From Citrobacter sp. Cu233 (GTDB lineage: Bacteria > Pseudomonadota > Gammaproteobacteria > Enterobacterales > Enterobacteriaceae), in the NCBI RefSeq assembly GCF_030332225.1, contig NZ_JAOWIF010000031.1, forward strand, positions 186,001-250,000: DNA of 64,000 nucleotides, written 5' to 3'. Positions 53,913-62,692 of the stretch are shown here, one piece after another. The notes beneath the pieces were generated by a model that saw only the letters and a list, made by a program, of their open reading frames with translations, made no database searches and had not been told where the DNA came from. The first letter of the stretch is position 1. Each line of letters opens with the position of its first letter. The translations under genes were made by a program, and so were the position numbers.

Positions 53913-54616
53913 GGTTTTTTCCTCTAAAAATGCGCACGCTGTAATGCTGCTTGTCTCTTAAAATCACTGGTTCGTGTACGTCCTGTCCGGGAGGGCTGAC
54001 AGGGTTCCTGTTTGAAAACATGAAGGTTTCCTCTTACCGGCATGCTGATGGCATTACATCTGCACCCTTTATAAAACACATAAAAATCAACAGTTAAAAT
54101 GATTTTTGGTCATAAGATACTACGAAGTCATCATAATGACCATTGTGAAGTAAAATATTGACCGATGTCTACTTTTACATTTCTTATCCCGGCAGTCGGG
54201 TGGTTAATAGATGTAAGTCACTGAAATATAATATTATAAATAATACTCGTAATCGGTTTGTTTTTGATGGCCTGGCAATCGCACAGCGAGTGTTTAACGT
54301 ATATTTAACATTCAAGCCTGTTAACCCTCTATCCCAAAAGATGGTCTCAGCATTGGTGGCAAGATACATTTGCAGTTTGCGGCTAATTTTCTCTGATATA
54401 TGGAGTTATACTGCAAATGACACTGCTTTTTATGGTTAAGTTTGACCGGAACCTTTTACAGTATATTGATAGAATAAGTTCGGTCGTCTGACAGGTAATA
54501 CAAAATTGTTTTGTCCTGCAGTTACGCCTTTATAAGGGGTGCCTTATGGAATTTTTGTTAATTAATATACCTGTCTGAAAGCCCTAATTTATTATCTAAC
54601 ATTCAAAGGTTCTTAC
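53913..54616. other. Long A+T-rich divergent promoter region
   Basis: About 700 bases between the membrane protein gene and the lyase gene. It contains a cluster of GGTCA sites at 54106-54163. A 93-codon frame at 54158-54439 has no family or good ribosome site and is probably chance. Nothing else is recognisable. Confidence 0.5.
54106..54163. promoter_or_regulatory. GGTCA-type site cluster upstream of the membrane protein gene
   Basis: Read on the minus strand there are CGGTCAATATTTTAC (ending at 54163) and ATGGTCATTATGATG (starting near 54143); TTGGTCATA lies at 54106-54114 on the plus strand. GGTCAATAT is the same core as in the sites before the dms-type operon. The stretch TGAAGTAAA next to them also occurs in the XRE/B3-B4 gap. 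Confidence 0.5.
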
Positions 54617-55780
54617 ATGAAGATTAATACAGCCTGTGTTCATTCAGGTAACAATAATGACGATTTTTACGGTGCCCTGCATACTCCCATCTATCTGACG
54701 AGTAATTACCGGCTGCCTACCGATGGTACGCCAGTTGACTGGAGCGGTATTAATTCTAATATTTATGCCAGAAACCGTAATGTTAACCAGACTGCTCTGG
54801 AAGAAAAACTTAAGGCACTTGAAGAGGCTGAAGATTGTGCTACTTTTGCCAGTGGTGCTGCGGCCCTACACGCTGTTTTTGCTACCTTACTAAAAAAAGG
54901 AGATCATGTAATCTGTTCTCAGGTTTGTTACAGTTCCGTGAATATTCTTTTTCGGGAAGTACTGCCTGAACAACTTGGTATTGAAGTAAGTATGATTGAT
55001 ACCACAGATGCTAAGAATGTAGGCAAGCATATTAAATCTAATACCCGAATGATACATATTGAAACTCCCGGTAACCCTACTACAGGTATCAGTGACATTA
55101 GTGAAATTGCTAAGTTGGCATCTCCTGGTAATATTTTGTTATCTGTAGATGGTACATTTGCTTCCCCCCTGTATCAGAAACCACTGGCATTAGGTGCAGA
55201 CCTTGTCGTACATAGTATGACAAAATATATTAATGGCCATGGTGATGCTCTCGGAGGTTGTGTTTTAGGTAATAAGAAACTTATCGAGAAAATAAAGCTT
55301 ACAGCAATGGTTAATTTTGGCGGGATCCTGAGTCCTTTCAACGCGTATTTAATTAATCGTGGGTTAGTAACACTACCGTTAAGGATGAAGCAACACTCAA
55401 TTTCTGCACATAAAGTGGCAGTACATTTATCAGCCCTTCCATGTATCAGGTTCGCTTATTATCCGGGTCTCGATTCACACCCTCAACATACCGTTGCTGC
55501 AAAGCAAATGGTGGGCTATTCGGGTATGATTAGTTTTGCGCTGAAAGGGGATGAAAAAACCAACTATCTTTTCCTGAATGCTTTATCCCTTATTTCTCAT
55601 GCTGTATCACTCGGCGACGGTGAAACGCTGATAGTTTATAACGAAGTTACTTCAGAAAAAATAAAATATTACCCTCAAGAATTCCATAATGGCTTTTTCC
55701 GTCTCAGTATTGGTCTTGAGGATCCGGATGATATTATCGAAGATATTAATATGGCGCTAACAGGCGCTGGATTAATGTAA
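54617..55780 (+). CDS. Methionine gamma-lyase/cystathionine-type PLP enzyme
   Basis: A 387-residue enzyme of the Cys/Met metabolism PLP family. The PLP lysine is in VVHSMTKYINGHGDALGG, the same context as in methionine gamma-lyase. Other motifs are YARNRNVNQTALEEKL (Tyr/Arg phosphate contact), ATFASGAAALHAVFATLL, HIETPGNPTTGISDI, and VSLGDGETLIVYNEV near the end. The family includes gamma-lyases releasing methanethiol or H2S and gamma-synthases; the exact reaction is not decided by sequence. It is A+T-rich like its neighbours and has its own terminator. Confidence 0.85.
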   Translation: MKINTACVHSGNNNDDFYGALHTPIYLTSNYRLPTDGTPVDWSGINSNIYARNRNVNQTALEEKLKALEEAEDCATFASGAAALHAVFATLLKKGDHVICSQVCYSSVNILFREVLPEQLGIEVSMIDTTDAKNVGKHIKSNTRMIHIETPGNPTTGISDISEIAKLASPGNILLSVDGTFASPLYQKPLALGADLVVHSMTKYINGHGDALGGCVLGNKKLIEKIKLTAMVNFGGILSPFNAYLINRGLVTLPLRMKQHSISAHKVAVHLSALPCIRFAYYPGLDSHPQHTVAAKQMVGYSGMISFALKGDEKTNYLFLNALSLISHAVSLGDGETLIVYNEVTSEKIKYYPQEFHNGFFRLSIGLEDPDDIIEDINMALTGAGLM

Positions 55781-56180
55781 ATCCCCGTTCGTGATGGTCT
55801 TATGGCAATGAATGCCATAGTGATTATCGCGGAATTGCTTCATTGTGACATGAAGTTTATTTGCCGTTGTTTTTTATATTACCGGTATTTTGAATACCGG
55901 TTTTTTTGCGGTAAAAGCTGATCTTCCTCACTATATGTGATGTGATTATTGGCGGGGCAGGAATACCTAAAATCTACGCGTTGAACTGGGTACAACTCGC
56001 GTAACCAAAGGGATGCATAAGTTATTATTTATCAAAACGCAAATAATCATGTGGAGTACCTGCACTGTCTCCCACAAAAATTATGACTTTTTAGGGGGGA
56101 GGAATGCCTGAATGGTAATAACCCATTATCTTAATCTGACAGTTGCCTTACCTCATTCAGTCTGAGGTTGAAGGCCGTGT
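55781..56180. other. Gap between lyase and Lrp-family gene
   Basis: 400 bases between convergent genes, with the lyase terminator at 55881-55907. The remainder is non-coding as far as I can see. Confidence 0.5.
55881..55908 (+). terminator. Terminator of the lyase gene
   Basis: ACCGGTATT, TTG and AATACCGGT form a perfect nine-pair stem followed by seven T residues. Confidence 0.88.
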
Positions 56181-56651
56181 TCATGGTCTTCCTGGCGCGC
56201 CGTGAACATGTTTCAGTACAAGTGTGGTAGAGGTTTCAGCAACGCAGGGGAGCCCCTGTAACACCGTGGGGATAAATTCTGCCAGGGTTGCCATATTTTC
56301 CACCCACACACGTAGCAGGTAGTCGCTATCTCCAGTAACAAGGAGACATTCAGTAATCTCACGATGCTCTCTTGTTGCTTTAAGAAACTGTTCATGTCCT
56401 TCAGGGGCCTGAAAAGAGAGTTTAACAGATACCAGAACGCATATACCGAGCCCCATAGCTTCAGGATTAAGTCGGGCTGTGTAACCCTCAATGACACCGG
56501 CCTCTTCAAGTTGACGGATACGACGCCCACATGGTGTGGGTGATAGTCCCACATGCTCTGCAATCTCCGCTGTGGTCATCCTGGCATTCCTGGTGAGCAC
56601 ATTAAGAATTTTATGATCTATGCCATCGAGTTTAAAACCTGGAGTTTTCAT
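56181..56651 (-). CDS. Lrp/AsnC-family regulator
   Basis: A 156-residue feast/famine regulator. The N-terminal HTH is LDGIDHKILNVLTRNARMTT, AEIAEHVGLSPTPCGRRIRQ (about 8-55), and the C-terminal RAM ligand domain spans about 70-145 (ITECLLVTGDSDYLLRVWVE). Such proteins usually sense an amino acid and control a nearby gene for its use, so the convergent PLP lyase is a natural target; this is inference. A TGACC-N7-GGTCA element lies 130 bases upstream. Confidence 0.9.
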   Translation of the reverse strand: MKTPGFKLDGIDHKILNVLTRNARMTTAEIAEHVGLSPTPCGRRIRQLEEAGVIEGYTARLNPEAMGLGICVLVSVKLSFQAPEGHEQFLKATREHREITECLLVTGDSDYLLRVWVENMATLAEFIPTVLQGLPCVAETSTTLVLKHVHGAPGRP

Positions 56652-56969
56652 GCTGATTAATGGTCTTTTTGGTTATTAACACTACACAGATTAACTGTTT
56701 TGAAGCATTAAAGCATTCACTGCCAAGGTTAAGAAGTAAAAAAGTGAGCATCGTTATGCTTACCAGAACGCTCTTATCTATTAATGACCTGTTGGTGGTC
56801 ACGCTACTTTAATATTTGAGGAGGGGGTAACTCCAATATGCTAATGTCTATTTATGACTCATTGGGAATGTTCAGGCTATAGTTTTCAAACATGTATGCT
56901 TAGTCAACAACTCACTTTTCCTGATGAGGAGTTTCCTGTGGCTATGCCTGACGCCGGGATGTTCACCGT

Positions 56970-57070
56970 GAAATAAATCAACCGCTTCAAAATCCTTCAG
57001 GGTGTCATCGATCGCAGTCTGCGTCCTGACCAGGCTGCTCAACGAGGGACCAAGAAAAACGCTAGACTAT
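56970..57070 (+). mobile_element. Transposase N-terminal remnant (ISNCY-like)
   Basis: One frame reads INRFKILQGVIDRSLRPDQA followed by AQR, which resembles the first helix-turn-helix of ISNCY-type transposases. An in-frame stop lies just before it and the frame ends at 57070. Only about 25 residues survive. Confidence 0.45.
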
Positions 57071-57117
57071 GAATCACCCGCAGAGCGTTTTAACCAATGT
57101 GTTGCATCCATCAGTTG
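57044..57117 (+). mobile_element. IS30-family transposase C-terminal remnant
   Basis: A second frame encodes GPRKTLDYESPAERFNQCVA then SIS and a stop. This is the usual end of IS30 transposases (R-P-R-K-x-L-x-x-x-x-P-x-E-x-F). Nothing upstream of it remains. Confidence 0.65.
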
Positions 57118-57192
57118 AACTCACAGCGAAAAGCAGACTTAAGGCTGTGGAACAGCGCATGGTCTATTCCACAGCATACAACCACAATGAAT

Positions 57193-58341
57193 TTACCGGA
57201 CATCTCTTACAGGAAACCACCCTGTTCCTTTTGATGCCTTGATAACGCTCCAAAGTTTGTCTGGAATAGATAGCTCTGGCACGAATTTGGGATCAAGTGC
57301 TGTCTGAATTTCTTCACTTCGACCTGATTTAGCCAAAGAAACCCACTCTGGGTTAATAACCAACCCTTTTCCTACTGCGACGAGAGGGAGGCCTAAGGAA
57401 AGCGCTTCCAGCGCCTGATCAGGGGTGCGCACTTTTCCCGCAGCAATCACCGGAACCCTCCCGGCAATATGATTTAATAGCAGTTCGATAGTTCGCAGCC
57501 CTTTTGAATTCTCAACGGGATAGCTCTCGTTAATACTCACCAGAGACGCGTGTATATAGGAGACACCGGATGAGATCAAACGATCCAGTAGCTTATAAGA
57601 GTCCTCTATCCGCAGTCCCCCTTTAGCAGACTCTTCAGGGGAAATTCTGTAGCCAATGACAAACGGTTTTGTCGCATATTCGTAAACTGCGTTTTTAACT
57701 TCCTGCAATACAGCCAGTGGGAAACGCATACGATTCTCAAGATCGCCCCCCCATCTGTCGGAGCGATGATTAAACAGCGGGGAGAAGAAATTTTGCAGGA
57801 GGAAACCGTGCGCGCCATGAAGCTCTACACCATCGAAACCGGCTTTAATCGCTCTTTTAGTCACATCACCAAATGCCTGAATCGTTGCCTGGATTTCATT
57901 TTCTGTCATTTCCCTGCTCAGGGTTTTACCACTATTGAAATCACCTGCCTGGGCTTTTGATGCACTGGCGCTTAAAACATCACTATTAGGTACAAGTTCA
58001 GGAAGCGCCTTGTTGCCAGCATGAAAAATCTGAAGAATGGCCGGTGCGCCGCCACTCTTTGCCGCAGTAGCCAATTTTTCAAGACTGTTTATGAATCGAT
58101 CGTCATACGCTGCAAACTCATCGGTAAATCCGATACCACTTGGCGTAACGTAGGTACACCCGGTAATTACCAGTCCAACATCCCGGGAGCGTCGTTCATA
58201 AAATGCCAGCTCTTGATCAGATATCGTCCCGTCAGGATTTGCTGACCATGTGGTCATAGGAGCCATTACGATACGGTTACGTAATTCTATGTTTTCGCCC
58301 AGGGAATAAGGAGCGAATAATGATGTAAATTTATTTTTCAT
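57193..58341 (-). CDS. Old Yellow Enzyme-family NADH:flavin oxidoreductase
   Basis: A 382-residue FMN-dependent ene-reductase. Motifs are NRIVMAPMTTWSANPDGTIS near residue 22, GFDGVELHGAHGFLLQNFFS (about 165-185; substrate His pair region) and NHRSDRWGGDLENRMRFPLA. Members reduce activated C=C bonds, nitro compounds or quinones. It is the last of four minus-strand genes under a divergent LysR regulator, 69 bases after the NmrA-like gene. The substrate is not known. Confidence 0.88.
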   Translation of the reverse strand: MKNKFTSLFAPYSLGENIELRNRIVMAPMTTWSANPDGTISDQELAFYERRSRDVGLVITGCTYVTPSGIGFTDEFAAYDDRFINSLEKLATAAKSGGAPAILQIFHAGNKALPELVPNSDVLSASASKAQAGDFNSGKTLSREMTENEIQATIQAFGDVTKRAIKAGFDGVELHGAHGFLLQNFFSPLFNHRSDRWGGDLENRMRFPLAVLQEVKNAVYEYATKPFVIGYRISPEESAKGGLRIEDSYKLLDRLISSGVSYIHASLVSINESYPVENSKGLRTIELLLNHIAGRVPVIAAGKVRTPDQALEALSLGLPLVAVGKGLVINPEWVSLAKSGRSEEIQTALDPKFVPELSIPDKLWSVIKASKGTGWFPVRDVR

Positions 58342-58410
58342 GATGTTATTCCGGTTGAGTTTTATTTATCAGAAGATGCTCGTTATGGACGTTAATCATT
58401 CAAATGCGGT

Positions 58411-59046
58411 TTACATAAATTTAGGTTTACTTCCATTAGTACCGGGTTTATTCAAACCAATATTTTTATTTACCATTTGCGATGGGTTATTTATGATTTT
58501 GACAACCTGATCAGCTACGCTCTTTCTGGAAACCTCTGTTCCTTTAAATGACTCATCTTTTTGTGTGACCTCATAATCAACTTCATTTTCATCTGTCAGC
58601 CAGGCGGCTCTGATGATGGTATAGTCGAGGTCCGAGGCTTCCAGAATGTCAGCGGCTTTTCTGTAAGGAGGAAGGTACTCTCCGATGGTGTTATTGTTCC
58701 ACTCGCCGAAAGCGCCTGGCACTTCATCGTAAATACCGAGGGTGTTAATGCTGATTACCCTGGTTACATTATTTTTTTTCATCGCTGAAACAATGACTTT
58801 CATCTGTTCATCAACATTCCCGGCAAGGTTTGCATAAACAATATCTTTCCCAGCTATAAGTCGGTCCATGAGCTTCTGGTCTGATGCATCACCAATAATA
58901 ACTTCTGAGTTTACAGGTTCATTACCTTTTATATTCGTTGGTTTGCGATACAACAATGTCATTTTAATATCAGTTTGAGTGGATAGCATATCTATCACCC
59001 AACGGGCAATTTGCCCATTGGCACCTAAAATAAGCACATTTGTCAT
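58411..59046 (-). CDS. NmrA/SDR-like NAD(P)-binding protein
   Basis: An atypical short-chain dehydrogenase of about 211 residues from the ATG at 59046 (MTNVLILGANGQIARWVID). The nucleotide-binding motif is GANGQIA. The domain continues with VIIGDASDQKLMDRLIAGKD and YTIIRAAWLTDENEVDYEV and lacks a clear YxxxK active site, as in NmrA and YwnB-like proteins. It may reduce a substrate or act as a redox sensor. It belongs to the hydrolase-oxidoreductase operon. Confidence 0.82.
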   Translation of the reverse strand: MTNVLILGANGQIARWVIDMLSTQTDIKMTLLYRKPTNIKGNEPVNSEVIIGDASDQKLMDRLIAGKDIVYANLAGNVDEQMKVIVSAMKKNNVTRVISINTLGIYDEVPGAFGEWNNNTIGEYLPPYRKAADILEASDLDYTIIRAAWLTDENEVDYEVTQKDESFKGTEVSRKSVADQVVKIINNPSQMVNKNIGLNKPGTNGSKPKFM

Positions 59047-59105
59047 TCTTGTGTCCTGGATAGTCATCAAGTTGTAAATGGGGAGATATTCCCCCATGTC
59101 AGCAC

Positions 59106-60032
59106 TTATAAATGGGTTTTGTAGAAAGGAATGAGTTTATCAAGAGCCTGTTTGACAGGTTCTGGTTTGTCGTAGAGGTCATAATGAGACCACCCTTCAA
59201 CCACGACCAGTTCTTTATCTTTGGAAGCTGCCCGACCAATAATTTCACAGCCATCACGATATGCTCCAAATGCACCAACTTTGTCTCCTACTACAACCAT
59301 CAGCGCCTGGGTCAAGAGAACTTCTGCCAGATGAAATGCATCCCACCCCACGGCGACAGTTTGGTGAGAGAAAAGCGCCCGGTTCACCCCGTTTGGCGCA
59401 TAACCTCTCGGAGAACGGTAATATTCAGTTGCACCAAACAAGTCTGTTTCTGTCAATCCTGCTGCAACAGCAGCCTCCGGTGATGGTGGCAGCAAATCAT
59501 CCACACGAAGCTTAGCACCACGAGCCTCTGCGGTTCTTTGCTGTGCCATTGCTTCGAGTGCTCCTATCGGGTCGAACGCTGTAAATCCTTCACGCATCAG
59601 ACGGCCATAATTTGCACCAGTAACAGTACCGATGGCCTTAATCCGACGCTCGGTCATTGCCGCATTGATGGCATATCCACCTCCGCCACAAATACCCAGC
59701 ACACCGATACGTTCTTCATCGACGTAAGGCAGTGTTACCAGATAATCCACCACGCTACTGAAATCTTTAACACGCATCGTGGGATCTTCCAGATAACGAG
59801 GCTCTCCACCACTATCCCCCTGGAAACTGGCATCAAACGCAATCACGATAAACCCGGCTTTTGCCAGCGCTGCGCCATACACACTGCCTGACGTTTGTTC
59901 TTTACAACTTCCAATCGGGTGAGCGCTGATAATTGTCGGATACTGTTTTGACTCATCGAACACCGGTGGAAACTGAATGCTGGCGGCAATATGACAGGCC
60001 ATATCGGCGTTCTGGATACGTACGTGTTTCAT
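59106..60032 (-). CDS. Alpha/beta hydrolase with Cys nucleophile (paralogue 2)
   Basis: A 308-residue alpha/beta hydrolase related to dienelactone hydrolase and YcjY. The nucleophile elbow is GVLGICGGGGYAINAAM, with Cys in place of Ser. The catalytic His is probably in VVEGWSHYDLYDKPEPV near the end. It overlaps the stop of the preceding paralogue by one base (TAATG). The pair share about the same layout, so a tandem duplication is likely. Confidence 0.85.
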   Translation of the reverse strand: MKHVRIQNADMACHIAASIQFPPVFDESKQYPTIISAHPIGSCKEQTSGSVYGAALAKAGFIVIAFDASFQGDSGGEPRYLEDPTMRVKDFSSVVDYLVTLPYVDEERIGVLGICGGGGYAINAAMTERRIKAIGTVTGANYGRLMREGFTAFDPIGALEAMAQQRTAEARGAKLRVDDLLPPSPEAAVAAGLTETDLFGATEYYRSPRGYAPNGVNRALFSHQTVAVGWDAFHLAEVLLTQALMVVVGDKVGAFGAYRDGCEIIGRAASKDKELVVVEGWSHYDLYDKPEPVKQALDKLIPFYKTHL

Positions 60033-60952
60033 TACAGCGTCTCCTCGAAGAATGGCGCTAATACCGAAACGGCTTCCGCGACGTATACTTTGCCGTCATA
60101 CAAGTCCATGTGGTTGGCGCCTTCGACAATGTGGTACCGCTTATCCTGGCTTGAGGCGCGATCGTACAGATCGTCGCTCATCCATTTACTTCCCGCAGCG
60201 CTACCCGCAACAATTTGCAGTGGTTGGGTCAGGTAAACCTCCGCCATATGGTAAGCGTCATAGGTAATGATCTGGTTGAGGTTTCGCAGCGTGGCGTATC
60301 CAGGGGCTGTCGGGTACTGTGCCCGTGGCGTATGGTAATACTCCCAGGCCTGGCGCAATTCTTCATTTGGAGCATCAGACTCCTTCATTGGCGCAAACGG
60401 CATAATGGCATGTTCACCGCTGCTGATATCACTGGTGCGGGCTCTGGATCCCGCTTCAACATATGGCAGTGCATCAATGGACTTCACATTGTTTTCCCAG
60501 CCATTACGGAACATTGAGCCGATATTAACAGCGCTGACCGTTCCGACGGCCTTGATGCGACGATCCTGAATCGCGGCATTGGCGGTATAGCCCGCTCCAG
60601 CGCAAATGCCCATTGCGCCAATTCTCGCAGTGTCGACATAAGGCAGTGTAGTAAGGTAATCAATCACCGCGCTGACATCTTCCGTACGGATGTACGGGTT
60701 TTCCTGCTGGCGCGGTTCGCCGCCGCTTTCGCCCTGATAAGACGCATCATAAGCTACCGTCACAAACCCTTTTTCTGCCAGCTTTTCGGCATAGGTTCCG
60801 GCGGTTTGTTCCTTAACGCCGCCCCCAGGATGAGAAACCACAATAGCCGGATACTTGCGGCTTTCATCAAATGCGGGTGGGAAATAAAGTACAGCGGACA
60901 AAGAAATTGTCGGGATATTGCTGTTGGTGAAGCTGATTTTCTGGTTCATCAT
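60032..60952 (-). CDS. Alpha/beta hydrolase with Cys nucleophile (paralogue 1)
   Basis: About 306 residues from the start at 60952 (MMNQKISFTNSNIPTISL); starts at 60949 and 60964 are also open. The nucleophile elbow is GAMGICAGAGYTANAAI, again with Cys, and the likely catalytic His lies in HIVEGANHMDLYDGKVYV. It is the first gene of the operon and faces the LysR gene across about 140 bases. A role in lactone or ester hydrolysis is likely from the family; the substrate is unknown. Confidence 0.85.
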   Translation of the reverse strand: MMNQKISFTNSNIPTISLSAVLYFPPAFDESRKYPAIVVSHPGGGVKEQTAGTYAEKLAEKGFVTVAYDASYQGESGGEPRQQENPYIRTEDVSAVIDYLTTLPYVDTARIGAMGICAGAGYTANAAIQDRRIKAVGTVSAVNIGSMFRNGWENNVKSIDALPYVEAGSRARTSDISSGEHAIMPFAPMKESDAPNEELRQAWEYYHTPRAQYPTAPGYATLRNLNQIITYDAYHMAEVYLTQPLQIVAGSAAGSKWMSDDLYDRASSQDKRYHIVEGANHMDLYDGKVYVAEAVSVLAPFFEETL

Positions 60953-61090
60953 CCGGTTCCTCATTGGGCTGTCGGTTATCTGTCGTACTTGATGGGATAA
61001 CTATAGCCATTGATTATTAAGATGATTAGACCCAAAATAATGATTGGACTTATCATTTAAATGATTAATTGCTCAAATGGAAGCGCAGAG

Positions 61091-61990
61091 ATGAAACGCG
61101 ATGAGATAGCAGATCTGATGGCATTCGTGGCCGTCGCCGAAGAGCGTAGTTTCACCCGGGCTGCCGCCCGTCTGGGTATGGCCCAGTCAGCGTTAAGTCA
61201 GATAGTTCGTCGCACGGAAGAGCGATTAGGGTTACGGCTTTTAACGCGAACCACACGCAGCGTGGTACCGACGGAAGCGGGTGAACAACTTTTGTCTGTC
61301 CTTGGTCCAATGCTGCACGACATAGACTCGACTCTGGCCTCATTAGGTGATCTGCGTGACCGCCCCTCAGGCACAATACGCATTACCACAGTGGAACATG
61401 CCGCAAAGACCATATTGTTGCCCGCCATGCGCACGCTGTTGAAATCTCACCCTGACATTAACGTGCAGCTCCTTATCGATTACGGCCTGACTGATGTCGT
61501 CTCTGAGCGCTTTGATGCCGGAGTTCGCCTGGGGGGAGAGATGGATAAGGATATGATTGCTGTGCGAATCGGACCTGATATTCCGATGGCGATTGTTGGC
61601 GCGCCGGATTATTTATCCCGACATGGAGTACCAACATCTGTAGCGCATTTAGTCGATCATAAGGCAATCAATTTGTATCTACCCACATCGGGTTCCGCAA
61701 ATCGCTGGAGATTAATGCGCGGAGGGCGCGAAGTCAGGGTTCGCATGGAAGGACAACTTCTATTAAATACGATAGACCTGATCCTCGATGCTGCTATTGA
61801 CGGGCACGGCCTCGCGTATCTGCCTTATGACCAGGTCCAGCAGGCCATTCAAGAAAAAAAACTGACCCGCGTTCTGGAGAAATTTACGCCAGACTTACCA
61901 GGGTATCATCTGTACTACCCACACCGCCGCCATGCAGGTTCGGCATTTTCTCTGTTAATTGATGTGCTGAAATATAATGGGGCTGTTTAA
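61091..61990 (+). CDS. LysR-family regulator of the hydrolase operon
   Basis: A 299-residue LysR protein from the ATG at 61091 (MKRDEIADLMAFVAVAEERS), preceded by GGAAGCGCAGAG; the frame is open 10 codons further. The HTH is FTRAAARLGMAQSALSQIVR. The gene is divergent from the hydrolase operon, whose promoter it probably controls; ATGATTAGACCCAAAATAAT and TTATCATTTAAATGATTAA in the gap are symmetric A+T-rich candidates for its site. Confidence 0.9.
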   Translation: MKRDEIADLMAFVAVAEERSFTRAAARLGMAQSALSQIVRRTEERLGLRLLTRTTRSVVPTEAGEQLLSVLGPMLHDIDSTLASLGDLRDRPSGTIRITTVEHAAKTILLPAMRTLLKSHPDINVQLLIDYGLTDVVSERFDAGVRLGGEMDKDMIAVRIGPDIPMAIVGAPDYLSRHGVPTSVAHLVDHKAINLYLPTSGSANRWRLMRGGREVRVRMEGQLLLNTIDLILDAAIDGHGLAYLPYDQVQQAIQEKKLTRVLEKFTPDLPGYHLYYPHRRHAGSAFSLLIDVLKYNGAV

Positions 61991-62542
61991 CTATTCTTTT
62001 TGATGGTGGTTCCAGGCGTTCAGGGCGTGAATGACTATATCTGGCACTAAGCAGACAATTCATTAAGTTGCACACTGACAATTTCAGGTTTTGTTATGCT
62101 TAAACATGATCAAAAAATCCTGCATTACGTGAAAAAAACGCTGCAACATGTAGCTACAGCATTTCTTTTTGTCATTTTTTTGAGCGGTAGCTGTAATACA
62201 GTCAGAAGCTCCAGTAGCTTTTTCTCCTTCCCGGCAAATCGATACTTCATGCGCCAGTACTTTGAACCGTTAGTATTGACCATGAGATAAAGCCCTCCGC
62301 CGTCAGCGAGCTTATAGGCTTTATCTCTGGGCTTTGCAGTCTCGACCTGACGCGCATTCAGCGGTATTTTGGGAGCCTCATATTTCATTGAACAGGATAA
62401 GCCCCACTTAGGCCCCCAAACGTTTCTTGATTCACGTTGAAATGGGTAGATATCGGTTGACATCACATCGCCAGAGCAGAGGGGTTATCACTGATTATAA
62501 GGGGGTTTTATTGAATTCGGTAGACATCAGGAGAGGCGTATA
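61991..62542. other. Gap between LysR gene and argW
   Basis: 552 bases. It holds the integrase remnant at about 62214-62388. Around 62096-62200 a run of short frames has no recognisable product. Confidence 0.5.
62214..62388 (-). pseudogene. P4-type integrase N-terminal remnant
   Basis: Fifty-eight codons encode IPLNARQVETAKPRDKAYKL, ADGGGLYLMVNTNGSKYWRM and KYRFAGKEKKL. This is the DUF4102 arm-binding domain of P4-family tyrosine integrases. After KEKKL the frame loses similarity, and the catalytic domain is missing. It lies about 155 bases from the 3' end of argW, the usual spot for an integrase that used this tRNA as its attachment site. Confidence 0.8.
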
Positions 62543-62617
62543 TGGTGTCCCCTGCAGGAATCGAACCTGCAACTAGCCCTTAGGAGGGGCTCGTTATATC
62601 CATTTAACTAAGGGGAC
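62543..62617 (-). tRNA. argW: tRNA-Arg(CCU)
   Basis: A 75-base tRNA starting GTCCCCTTAGTTAAATGG with anticodon CCT and encoded CCA. It is the argW gene, a well-known integration site for phages and islands in enterobacteria. The island lies at its 3' end. The first stem carries a C-G where E. coli has U-A. Confidence 0.97.
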
Positions 62618-62692
62618 GAAGCGGCACGAGTATAGCGTTTTTTACTCTCAACGGTAAGTCTCAGGCTGCCTGACTGCTCAAACAGTCACCAT

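Larger units (their letters stand above)
56652..57192. other. Gap with transposase remnants
   Basis: 540 bases. It holds TAATGACCTGTTGGTGGTCA at 56782-56801, an everted GGTCA repeat, and two transposase pieces at 56970-57116. No intact gene is seen. Confidence 0.55.

Noticed and set aside
54158-54439. 93-codon frame in the promoter region before the lyase
   Set aside because: Overlaps the GGTCA cluster, has a poor start region and no family; probably non-coding.
42055-62617. Second copy of the argW 3' end as a left attachment site
   Set aside because: I looked for TGTCCCCTGCAGG-type sequence near the left island border and saw none; an alignment would be needed.
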